A stretch of 8,362 nt of DNA from Spirochaetales bacterium (GTDB lineage: Bacteria; Spirochaetota; Spirochaetia; DSM-16054; Sediminispirochaetaceae), in the NCBI GenBank assembly GCA_021767325.1, contig JAASTM010000074.1, positions 1 through 8,362 on the forward strand. Reading direction: 5' to 3'. A model generated the notes under the pieces. The model saw nothing but the letters and a program-made list of their open reading frames with translations. It made no database searches and was not told the DNA's origin. Position numbers and translations under genes: made by a program. Each line of letters opens with the position of its first letter. Position 1 is the first letter of the stretch. Positions 1 through 5,680 of this stretch are shown one piece after another.

Positions 1-1203
1 GCTTATCTCGAGCGGATTCAGGAAGGCACCTCGGTCAAGAAGATAAAGGCCGAAATAATCGACCGTTTTGGCGATCTGTACACCATGTACGACTCCTTCG
101 AAACCCGCTTTAAGAGTACGGTCAACGAGTTCAACAGCACGGCGCAGAATCTCAGCCGGAACACCAGCGATCTGCAGGAGGGCGTCATGCAGATTCGGAT
201 GGTTCCGATAAGCCAGATCTTTAACCGCTTTCCGCGGCTGGTAAGGGATGTGTCCAAGGAGATCGGCAAGAATGTGAAGCTGCAGATAGAGGGTGAGGAT
301 ACCGAGCTGGATAAATCGGTTATCGAGGATCTGCTCGATCCGCTCATCCACTGTGTGCGAAACTCCATCGATCACGGCATAGAAAACCCTGAAGAGCGCA
401 GCGAAGCCGGAAAACCGGCCGAAGGGCATGTGCTGCTGAAGGCCAGTAACGAAGGTAATATGATTATTATCGAGGTCGAGGATGACGGAAAGGGCATCGA
501 CGTCAATTCCGTGCATCAGCGGGCGGTTGAGCGGGGTCTGATCCATCCGAATAAAAAGCTCACCGACATCGAGGCCTTTAATCTGATCTTCGAACCGGGT
601 TTCTCGACGGCCAAGAAGGTGACCAATCTGTCGGGCCGGGGAGTCGGGCTGGATGTGGTCAAAAAACAAATCGAAAAGCTCAACGGAAATGTCAGCGTCT
701 GGTCTGAAAAGGGCGAGGGCAGCCGGATCACTATCAAGATTCCACTCACTCTGGCTATTATTCAGGGTCTGCTGATCCGGGTCGGTGAAGAGATCTACGC
801 TATTCCGATTACTTCGGTGGTGGACAGCCACCGCATAAACAACGAAGACATTAAAATGATCGATAACTACGAGGTTTTCAATGTTCGTGAGGATGTCGTG
901 TCCTTGCTGCGGCTGAGCCGTCTGTTCGGCGTGCCGAGCGATGAGCAGAAAGAAAAGCAGTACGTGGTAATAGTCGGAAGCGGCGAGAAGAAAATGGGAT
1001 TGATGGTTGATTCTCTGATTGGTGAGGAGGATGTGGTTATCAAGCCCCTGAAGGATAAATATACCAATATACCGGGAATCGCCGGTGCAACCATTCTCGG
1101 TGACGGAACGGTTGCGTTGATCATCGATGTAAGTCAGCTATTGGATCTGGGGTTGCGGCGCGAAATCGAAAACCGGAAGCGCCGGTCTACTCAGATTACT
1201 TAG
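1..1203 (+). CDS. cheA: Chemotaxis histidine kinase CheA, C-terminal part (5' end outside window)
   Basis: CheA autophosphorylates under receptor control and passes the phosphate to CheY in the cytoplasmic receptor array. The frame is open from base 1, so the first ATG at 85 is internal. The 400 visible residues hold the end of the P3 dimerisation domain (about 1-80, with MQIRMVPIS at its junction), the P4 ATPase domain and the P5 regulatory domain. In P4 the N-box has N-S-I-D-H-G near residues 121-126, the G1 box is DDGKGID near 161-167, the G2 box GRGVGLDVV near 212-220, and the G3 box GEGSRITIK near 238-246. P5, the CheW-like SH3 pair, runs from about 255 to the end. P1 (phosphorylated His) and P2 lie upstream and cannot be judged. 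The next gene starts 22 nt after the stop, as in an operon. No active-site residue visible here looks lost. Confidence 0.97.
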   Translation, partial: AYLERIQEGTSVKKIKAEIIDRFGDLYTMYDSFETRFKSTVNEFNSTAQNLSRNTSDLQEGVMQIRMVPISQIFNRFPRLVRDVSKEIGKNVKLQIEGEDTELDKSVIEDLLDPLIHCVRNSIDHGIENPEERSEAGKPAEGHVLLKASNEGNMIIIEVEDDGKGIDVNSVHQRAVERGLIHPNKKLTDIEAFNLIFEPGFSTAKKVTNLSGRGVGLDVVKKQIEKLNGNVSVWSEKGEGSRITIKIPLTLAIIQGLLIRVGEEIYAIPITSVVDSHRINNEDIKMIDNYEVFNVREDVVSLLRLSRLFGVPSDEQKEKQYVVIVGSGEKKMGLMVDSLIGEEDVVIKPLKDKYTNIPGIAGATILGDGTVALIIDVSQLLDLGLRREIENRKRRSTQIT

Positions 1204-1225
1204 AGACCCTGATTTGTGAGGATAT

Positions 1226-2539
1226 ATGAGCACTATTAGTGATGAGTTGAAACAGGAAGAAGCTGAAAAGGTTGAAAACATCGATTACAAGATGGTGACA
1301 TTCTCCCTGGCCGGAAAGGATTACGGTATAGATATCATGAAGGTGAAGGAGATATCGAAAGCCAAGCGCTTCACCTTTGTACCGAATGCCGATCCCTTTG
1401 TACGCGGCGTGTATAATCTGCGCGGTGATATAATATCCATCATCGATCTGCGGATAATGTTCAACCTTCCGGCGCCCAAGCGGGAAGAGAACAGCTTCGA
1501 GGATATGATAATCCTAAGGCTCGAGGATTATCTGATCGGAGTGATCGTCGATTCGATCGATAAGGTAGTTGGAATCAACTCGGAGTCGATTCAGCCTCCG
1601 CATCCGATTTTCGGAGATATCAATATAAAGTTTATCAAAGGGGTGGTCGAAAACGAGGGCCGGCTCTACCTGATACTGGATGTCGAGAAGATTTTGGGTG
1701 ACAGCAGCCGCGAGGAAGAGGCGGCACCCCAGCCCCAACTGGTCAAGGAACCGGTGCGCCAGCCGGAGGCCGAGCAAGACGAAGCCGAGAAGGCCGGTGA
1801 GGCGGACTACGCCTTTGTGGTCGAAAACCTGTTGACCTTCAAGAACTTTCACGTGACCGAATATAACCGCAACTGGGTGAGAAGCCGGTTCCAGGAGTGG
1901 AAACAGCTGCGCAGTAAAGAGGGCGCGGAGATCCAGTTGCAGGAAGAGGAAGACGCCGTTAGATTTCTCCAGCCCTTCTATGCTCCATATTCCGGGGGCT
2001 TCTGGGGCGGTGATTACTGTAGCAATGTCAAAGAGGTTCTGAAGCAACTGCAGGTGCAGGGAAATCTGATGGTCTGGAATCCTGGCTGCGGAGCCGGATA
2101 TGAAACCTATTCGCTGGCGGTGATCCTTCGTGAGAATTTTCCCAATTCTCAGCTGAAGATTTGGGCACATGACAACGACCTGCTGAATATTTCGACTGCG
2201 CCTAATTTAGTGTTCAAGCCTGCCGACGTTCCCGACAATTTTCTCGATTTTACTGTCGAGGGGAAGAACGGGCTGCAGTTCAACAAAGAGATTCGGGATG
2301 CAATCTTTTTCGAGTTTCACAACGTACTGCATTCGAATCCTTTTCCCGATGTTGACTTAATTGTGGCTAGGGATATACTCTCTTTCCAAAAAGAGGATGA
2401 GCAGTACAAACTGGTTCAGGAGTTCGCTGAAAAACTGAAACCCGGCGGAGTTCTGATATTAGGAAAGAATGAAGAGATTGTATCGGAGCTCTTCGATGAT
2501 ATTTCGAGCGGTATGGTAAAGGCATACAGGAAAAGATAA
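1226..2539 (+). CDS. cheW: CheW coupling protein fused to a degenerate CheR-like domain
   Basis: Residues about 22-158 are a CheW domain, with the typical GVYNLRGDIISIIDLR stretch at 61-76, that should couple CheA to chemoreceptors. An acidic, Pro/Gln-rich linker (about 160-195) leads to a C-terminal part resembling the CheR receptor methyltransferase. It has a shortened helical N-part (about 195-250), then a Rossmann-like core with WNPGCGAGYETYSLA at 284-298, AHDND at 314-318, ARDILSF at 381-387 and LKPGGVLILG at 404-413. Compared with CheR, the TxFFRD segment is missing, GEEPYS reads GYETYS, and RNVxIY reads RDILSF, so methyltransferase activity is doubtful. The ATG has a GAGGA just upstream with short spacing. 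From memory, a CheW with a CheR-like tail has been described in spirochaete arrays (Treponema), where it is thought to be structural. Sure of the CheW part and the fold, unsure of the tail's role. Confidence 0.93.
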   Translation: MSTISDELKQEEAEKVENIDYKMVTFSLAGKDYGIDIMKVKEISKAKRFTFVPNADPFVRGVYNLRGDIISIIDLRIMFNLPAPKREENSFEDMIILRLEDYLIGVIVDSIDKVVGINSESIQPPHPIFGDINIKFIKGVVENEGRLYLILDVEKILGDSSREEEAAPQPQLVKEPVRQPEAEQDEAEKAGEADYAFVVENLLTFKNFHVTEYNRNWVRSRFQEWKQLRSKEGAEIQLQEEEDAVRFLQPFYAPYSGGFWGGDYCSNVKEVLKQLQVQGNLMVWNPGCGAGYETYSLAVILRENFPNSQLKIWAHDNDLLNISTAPNLVFKPADVPDNFLDFTVEGKNGLQFNKEIRDAIFFEFHNVLHSNPFPDVDLIVARDILSFQKEDEQYKLVQEFAEKLKPGGVLILGKNEEIVSELFDDISSGMVKAYRKR

Positions 2540-2572
2540 CAATTATATTCTAAATATAAATGAACACGAAGC

Positions 2573-2577
2573 GGAGG
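2573..2577 (+). promoter_or_regulatory. Ribosome binding site of cheX
   Basis: GGAGG lies 9 nt before the ATG at 2587 and fixes the cheX start. The 47-nt gap before it is A/T-rich (2540-2562), unlike the shorter gaps of the operon. I could not support an internal promoter there. Confidence 0.85.
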
Positions 2578-2586
2578 TAAGCGAGC

Positions 2587-3051
2587 ATGCGAGTTGAATA
2601 TATCAACCCTTTTGTAGAAGCGGCTTTCAATGTGCTGCGCGAAGTATTGAGCGAAGAAGTAAAACGGGGAGAATTATATCTGAAATCCACCTCTCAACCG
2701 GTCTTGGGTGTGGCGGCGATTGTAGGCCTCACCGGTGATGTTGAGGGACGGGTCCTGTTCGATATGAAAAAAGAGGTTGCTTTGGCGATTGCATCTGAGA
2801 TGAACGGCGAAGAGCTCAAGACTATGGATGATTTAGCAAAAGCAACCATTTCGGAACTAGCCAATATGATAACCGGTCAGGCGGTAACCAAACTGCACGA
2901 CCTCGGCTTCAAGTTCGATCTCACTCCTCCGGCTATTATCACCGGAGATAACATGGAGGTTTCGAATACCGGAGTCGAAGCCTTGATTGTGCCGGTTGAG
3001 TTGAAAGCAGGCAAAATTGAAATTAACGTAGCTGTGCGGGAAAGAGCATAG
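2587..3051 (+). CDS. cheX: CheY-P phosphatase CheX
   Basis: CheX hydrolyses phosphorylated CheY and so ends the motor signal; spirochaetes use it in place of CheZ. The 154-residue length and the opening MRVEYINPFVEAA are typical of the family. The catalytic E-x-x-N of the CheC/CheX/FliY group is present as E90 and N93 in TISELANMITG, the residues known to attack CheY-P. The family has a second such helix in CheC but only one in CheX, which fits. The gene sits between cheW and cheY, with cheY starting 10 nt after its stop, so phosphatase and substrate are made together. CheX acts in the cytoplasm, usually as a dimer. No oddities seen. Confidence 0.95.
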   Translation: MRVEYINPFVEAAFNVLREVLSEEVKRGELYLKSTSQPVLGVAAIVGLTGDVEGRVLFDMKKEVALAIASEMNGEELKTMDDLAKATISELANMITGQAVTKLHDLGFKFDLTPPAIITGDNMEVSNTGVEALIVPVELKAGKIEINVAVRERA

Positions 3052-3061
3052 GAGGAAAGTT

Positions 3062-3496
3062 ATGAAGACAAAAGCTGATTTTCCCAGCATTAATGAACGC
3101 CGACCCGATGGAGTAAAGGAGAGCGGCGATTCCTACCGTGTACTTATTGTCGATGATTCGATGTTCGTCACAAAACAGATCAGCCAGATTCTCACATCAG
3201 AAGGGTTTGAGGTGGTCGGCTCTGCAACCGACGGAGCGCAGGGCGTTGAAAAGTACAAAGAGCTGTACCCGAACGTTGATCTTGTCACAATGGATATCAC
3301 CATGCCGAAGATGGATGGTGTCTCCGCCCTCGAGAAGATTCTCGAGTTCGACAAGGAAGCCCGGGTGGTAATGATCAGTGCTTTAGGAAAGCAGGATTTG
3401 GTAAAAAAATCTCTGATGATCGGGGCGAAAAACTACATCGTAAAACCGCTGGACAGGGCAAAAGTCCTCGAGCGTATTCTGATGAGCCTCAAATAG
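3062..3496 (+). CDS. cheY: Chemotaxis response regulator CheY
   Basis: CheY receives phosphate from CheA and binds the flagellar switch. The single receiver domain covers about residues 25-144. The acidic pair is D31-D32 (IVDDS), the phosphorylated aspartate D78 in TMDITMPKMDG, the switch serine S106 in MISALG, and the conserved lysine K128 in VKPL; all key residues are intact. About 24 residues precede the domain, a polar extension that E. coli CheY lacks. GGAGG overlaps the cheX stop and lies 6 nt before the ATG, which supports this start and tight coupling to cheX. It is the last gene of the operon, followed by two hairpins. A receiver of another system is unlikely given the neighbours. 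Confidence 0.97.
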   Translation: MKTKADFPSINERRPDGVKESGDSYRVLIVDDSMFVTKQISQILTSEGFEVVGSATDGAQGVEKYKELYPNVDLVTMDITMPKMDGVSALEKILEFDKEARVVMISALGKQDLVKKSLMIGAKNYIVKPLDRAKVLERILMSLK

Positions 3497-3507
3497 GTAG
3501 AGGTGTA

Positions 3508-3541
3508 CGGCCGGCCAGCCAACTTCAAGCGAGCCGGGCCG
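3508..3541 (+). other. GC-rich stem-loop just after cheY
   Basis: CGGCCGGC (3508-3515) can pair with GCCGGGCCG (3533-3541), giving 8 base pairs with one bulged G and a 17-nt loop, starting 12 nt after the cheY stop. No T-run follows, so it is not a classic terminator. It could protect the 3' end of the operon mRNA; that role is inference. Confidence 0.45.
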
Positions 3542-3580
3542 AACACTGCGGACAAAGACCATTCTGATCTAATAGATAAG

Positions 3581-3628
3581 CGGACTACCGCACAACCGGT
3601 TTACGGTTCAGGCGATAGTCCGTTTTTT
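3581..3628 (+). terminator. Rho-independent terminator of the chemotaxis operon
   Basis: CGGACTACCGC (3581-3591) pairs with GCGATAGTCCG (3612-3622), with one C-A mismatch. Inside, AACCG (3594-3598) and CGGTT (3604-3608) can continue the stem. Six T follow at 3623-3628. Position after cheY and structure fit an intrinsic terminator. It ends 41 nt before the transporter start, so it could also attenuate read-through into that gene. Confidence 0.8.
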
Positions 3629-3652
3629 GTGTCGCACATCGAAAACCCGCAA

Positions 3653-3660
3653 GAGGAGGT
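3653..3660 (+). promoter_or_regulatory. Ribosome binding site deciding a GTG start
   Basis: GAGGAGGT lies 9 nt before GTG at 3670. The next in-frame methionine falls after the first membrane segment, so this site fixes the non-ATG start of the transporter. Confidence 0.85.
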
Positions 3661-3669
3661 GCAAGTAGC

Positions 3670-4935
3670 GTGGGAAAAGCGGACGGTCGCACATCGGGAA
3701 TAATCGCCTGGGTAGTGCTCGGGCTTCTCCTCCTAATAACTCTGCTCAGCTATGTTTCGAGAATGAGTCTTTCTGTGGCACTGCCCTCGATTACAGAGTC
3801 CTTCGGCTGGTCACACATCCAACAGGGGCGGCTCGGTGGTGTTCTGCTGGGTATTTTTCTTGTGAGTTACGGGTTCTCGAACATATTTCTCAGTCCCTAT
3901 ATTGACAGGTTCGGAGCTAAAGTGACCCTGACCGCTTCGGCACTGCTGACCGCGGTTTCGCTGGTGCTGTCCGGGCTCTTCGGAGATGTGTACATCATCT
4001 TTATCCTGGCCCGGCTGCTGCTCGGCCTCGCGCAGGGAGTAGTATTCCCGTCAGCCAGTCAGATTATCACCCGAAACTTCTCCCTGCAGGTGCGCTCGCG
4101 GGCGAACTCCATATTTATCAGTGGTGCACCTCTGGGTTCACTCCTTACTCCGCTTGTTATCACCCCGATCATCATAGCCGCCACCTGGCAGATCGCCCTT
4201 TACGCCTCCGCCGTGCTGGCGCTGCTCTGCATCCCGCCGATTTACCTTCTCTTTACGCTGATCGACCGGCGATCCGCCACAGCTACCGTCCCGGCTGCAT
4301 CGAATGCGAATTTTGAAGGAAAAGCGGAGAGTGCGGGTGGAGTCGAAGAGCAGTTTTCGATCAGAACACTGTTGGCCGACCCTCAGTTCAGGATTATCCT
4401 GGCCTCGAACACGGGAATGATGTGTGTGTGGTGGGGACTCTCTCTGTGGCTGCCCACCTATCTCGTTGAGGCGAAAGGGTTCGCCCTGAACGAAATGAAA
4501 TACGGAGCGGCCTTTATCTACATCGGTGCCGCAGCTGGCCTCTATACCGGTTCCTGGATAAGCGACAAAACCGGACTCAAGAAACGGCTCATCTCCGGCG
4601 CCCTGATTTCGACCTTTTTCCTTTTCATTGTGCTGACCACCCTGCCAATAGAGTCAAAACTATTAGGTGTAGTTCTAACTTTTCTCGTTTTTTTTGTGCT
4701 GGAGATGAGTCCGCCTATATTCTATACAATCGTCCAGTCTAAGATTCCGGCCTCCCGGGTGGGTGCAGCCTCCGGCCTGCTCAACGGAACGGGAAACGCA
4801 GGCGGTATCCTCGGCCCCGTTGGCGTTGGATTTGCCGTTTCTCTTACCGGGTCTTATGCGGTAGGATTAATGTTCCTCGGCCTCTGCGCACTTTTAGCGG
4901 GTCTGACCCTCCTCCTATGGTACCGGGACAGGTAG
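3670..4935 (+). CDS. Major facilitator superfamily transporter
   Basis: A 421-residue inner-membrane carrier with the usual two sets of six hydrophobic segments. The first segment spans about 10-30, and a polar loop at about 200-235 separates the halves. The MFS loop 2-3 signature is recognisable in YIDRFGAK (77-84), and RLLLGLAQG with FPSAS (115-130) matches the conserved segment-4 region. The second half has the matching loop SDKTGLKKR (298-306). The overall pattern recalls the anion:cation symporter branch (hexuronate, glucarate and similar organic anions), but the substrate cannot be read from the sequence. The GTG start has a strong ribosome binding site. No separate promoter is visible between the cheY terminator and this gene, so it may depend on read-through or on a weak promoter before the terminator. 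The next feature is an independent tRNA unit. Confidence 0.94.
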   Translation: MGKADGRTSGIIAWVVLGLLLLITLLSYVSRMSLSVALPSITESFGWSHIQQGRLGGVLLGIFLVSYGFSNIFLSPYIDRFGAKVTLTASALLTAVSLVLSGLFGDVYIIFILARLLLGLAQGVVFPSASQIITRNFSLQVRSRANSIFISGAPLGSLLTPLVITPIIIAATWQIALYASAVLALLCIPPIYLLFTLIDRRSATATVPAASNANFEGKAESAGGVEEQFSIRTLLADPQFRIILASNTGMMCVWWGLSLWLPTYLVEAKGFALNEMKYGAAFIYIGAAAGLYTGSWISDKTGLKKRLISGALISTFFLFIVLTTLPIESKLLGVVLTFLVFFVLEMSPPIFYTIVQSKIPASRVGAASGLLNGTGNAGGILGPVGVGFAVSLTGSYAVGLMFLGLCALLAGLTLLLWYRDR

Positions 4936-4969
4936 AACTTCGCTTCAGAACTTCTGTTGCAAAAGCGTC

Positions 4970-4998
4970 TTGACACAGACCCTAATTTAAGGCATAGT
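4970..4998 (+). promoter_or_regulatory. Sigma-70-type promoter for the tRNA
   Basis: A perfect -35 TTGACA (4970-4975) is followed after exactly 17 nt by CATAGT (4993-4998), matching four of six -10 bases. Transcription would start near 5005 and give a leader of about 54 nt before the tRNA. Confidence 0.8.
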
Positions 4999-5012
4999 AT
5001 CAACATACGGTC

Positions 5013-5029
5013 GCACTGGCATCCGGTGT
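5013..5029 (+). other. Hairpin in the tRNA leader
   Basis: GCACTGG (5013-5019) can pair with CCGGTGT (5023-5029) across a CAT loop, using two G-U pairs. It lies in the transcribed 5' leader and would be removed on processing. Function unknown; may be chance. Confidence 0.3.
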
Positions 5030-5058
5030 GAGCTAATTTATTTTGCTACAAAAACTTA

Positions 5059-5132
5059 GGGCGGCTAGCTCAGTTGGTTAGAGCGCATGCTCGACACGCA
5101 TGAGGTCACAGGTTCGAATCCCGTGCCGCCCA
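5059..5132 (+). tRNA. trnV: tRNA-Val (anticodon GAC), with C at position 33
   Basis: The cloverleaf reads clearly. The acceptor GGGCGGC pairs with GCCGCCC (5125-5131) and the discriminator is A at 5132. The D-stem is GCTC/GAGC. The anticodon stem CATGC/GCATG encloses loop TCGACAC (5091-5097). The variable loop is AGGTC, and the T-loop is TTCGAAT (5113-5119). Loop geometry places GAC at 34-36, so it decodes GUC and GUU valine codons. CCA is not encoded and must be added by the tRNA nucleotidyltransferase. Two oddities: position 33 is C rather than the nearly universal U, and the T-stem ACAGG/CCCGT has one A-C mismatch (51-63). The gene is flanked by its own promoter and terminator, which argues for a functional single-tRNA unit rather than a relic. 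Confidence 0.9.
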
Positions 5133-5162
5133 TCCTGTAAATCTTTTCTTATAAACAACTTA

Positions 5163-5198
5163 AGCCCTTGTGGACACTACCGCGGGGCTGTTTTTTTT
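5163..5198 (+). terminator. Rho-independent terminator of the tRNA unit
   Basis: AGCCC (5163-5167) pairs with GGGCT (5185-5189), and GTGG/CCGC extend the stem past a bulged T around loop ACACTA. A run of eight T follows at 5191-5198. It ends the tRNA transcript and insulates the small gene downstream. Confidence 0.85.
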
Positions 5199-5209
5199 GC
5201 CCGCACTGA

Positions 5210-5241
5210 TTGACAATCCCCCGAATAAAGAATTCTATGGT
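5210..5241 (+). promoter_or_regulatory. Possible promoter of the small orphan gene
   Basis: A perfect TTGACA stands at 5210-5215. The best -10 candidates are TATGGT (5236-5241, spacer 20 nt, long) or TTCTAT (5233-5238, spacer 17, poor match). The -35 is convincing but the -10 is not. The TATGGTATCAA stretch resembles CATAGTATCAA of the tRNA promoter. Confidence 0.4.
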
Positions 5242-5278
5242 ATCAATGCCCATGGCAGGGTGAAATAATCCGAAAAAA

Positions 5279-5668
5279 GTGTATACTCCGGTAGATATGG
5301 CACTCTACTGGCAAGATACGGAAATCAGGCCCGGCATGCTGCTGGAAATTGACGAGTTCAACTATGAGGTTCGCAATGAAAGCGGGCGCCGGGCGCGGGT
5401 GGTTTGGGAGATTATTGCGCTGGATGCGAAAAAGCGTGATGAGGCGTATTACGAGCCGGCCACCGGCAAAAAGTTTGCAATGAAAAAGGTTATGAAAAGC
5501 CGTAAGCTGGCGGCCAAGCTGCAGGCCGGGACACTCGTTCAGATTCCGGCCTGCACCGATTTTTTGGTGGTGCGGGAATACCACGACGGGACAGCTGCGC
5601 TGATGCGCTGTTACAGCCTCGATATGCTGGCAAATATTCGTGATTTTCGAATTGTAGATTCGGTATAG
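5279..5668 (+). CDS. Small orphan protein, function unknown
   Basis: I do not recognise the family. The product is 129 residues if translation starts at GTG 5279, or 123 from ATG 5297. Neither start has a good ribosome binding site, and an in-frame stop at 5261-5263 rules out a much longer protein. It is rich in Lys, Arg and short beta-like stretches, with no signal peptide, membrane segment or cysteine motif. The N-terminal IRPGMLLEIDEFNYEV resembles the opening strand pair of the EF-P/KOW-type domain, but the lysine-bearing loop and the other EF-P domains are absent, so this is only a hint. It follows the tRNA terminator and converges on the cyclase gene with a 12-nt gap; no terminator with a T-run lies between them. 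Codon use looks like its neighbours. Likely cytosolic. Confidence 0.8.
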   Translation: MYTPVDMALYWQDTEIRPGMLLEIDEFNYEVRNESGRRARVVWEIIALDAKKRDEAYYEPATGKKFAMKKVMKSRKLAAKLQAGTLVQIPACTDFLVVREYHDGTAALMRCYSLDMLANIRDFRIVDSV

Positions 5669-5680
5669 CTGGCGGAAGCC

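Noticed and set aside
1514..2170. Long reverse-strand open frame inside the CheW-CheR gene
   Set aside because: It lies opposite a clearly coding gene with recognisable domains, and its product has no recognisable features.
2511..2565. Possible flagellar-sigma or other internal promoter before cheX (TAAA ... GATAA, A/T-rich gap)
   Set aside because: The spacing between the two elements is about four bases too short for a sigma-28 promoter and no -35 matches well.
3503..3703. GTG-started open frame of 66 codons between cheY and the transporter
   Set aside because: It runs through both hairpins including the terminator, lacks a ribosome binding site, its product looks random, and it overlaps the transporter start.
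4683..4698. T-rich run inside the transporter gene, considered as a slippage or frameshift site
   Set aside because: The frame stays open with normal MFS sequence on both sides, so nothing suggests a shift.
5237..5263. Eight-codon leader frame before the orphan gene
   Set aside because: It has no convincing ribosome binding site, overlaps the candidate -10 region, and shows no codon run that would suggest attenuation.
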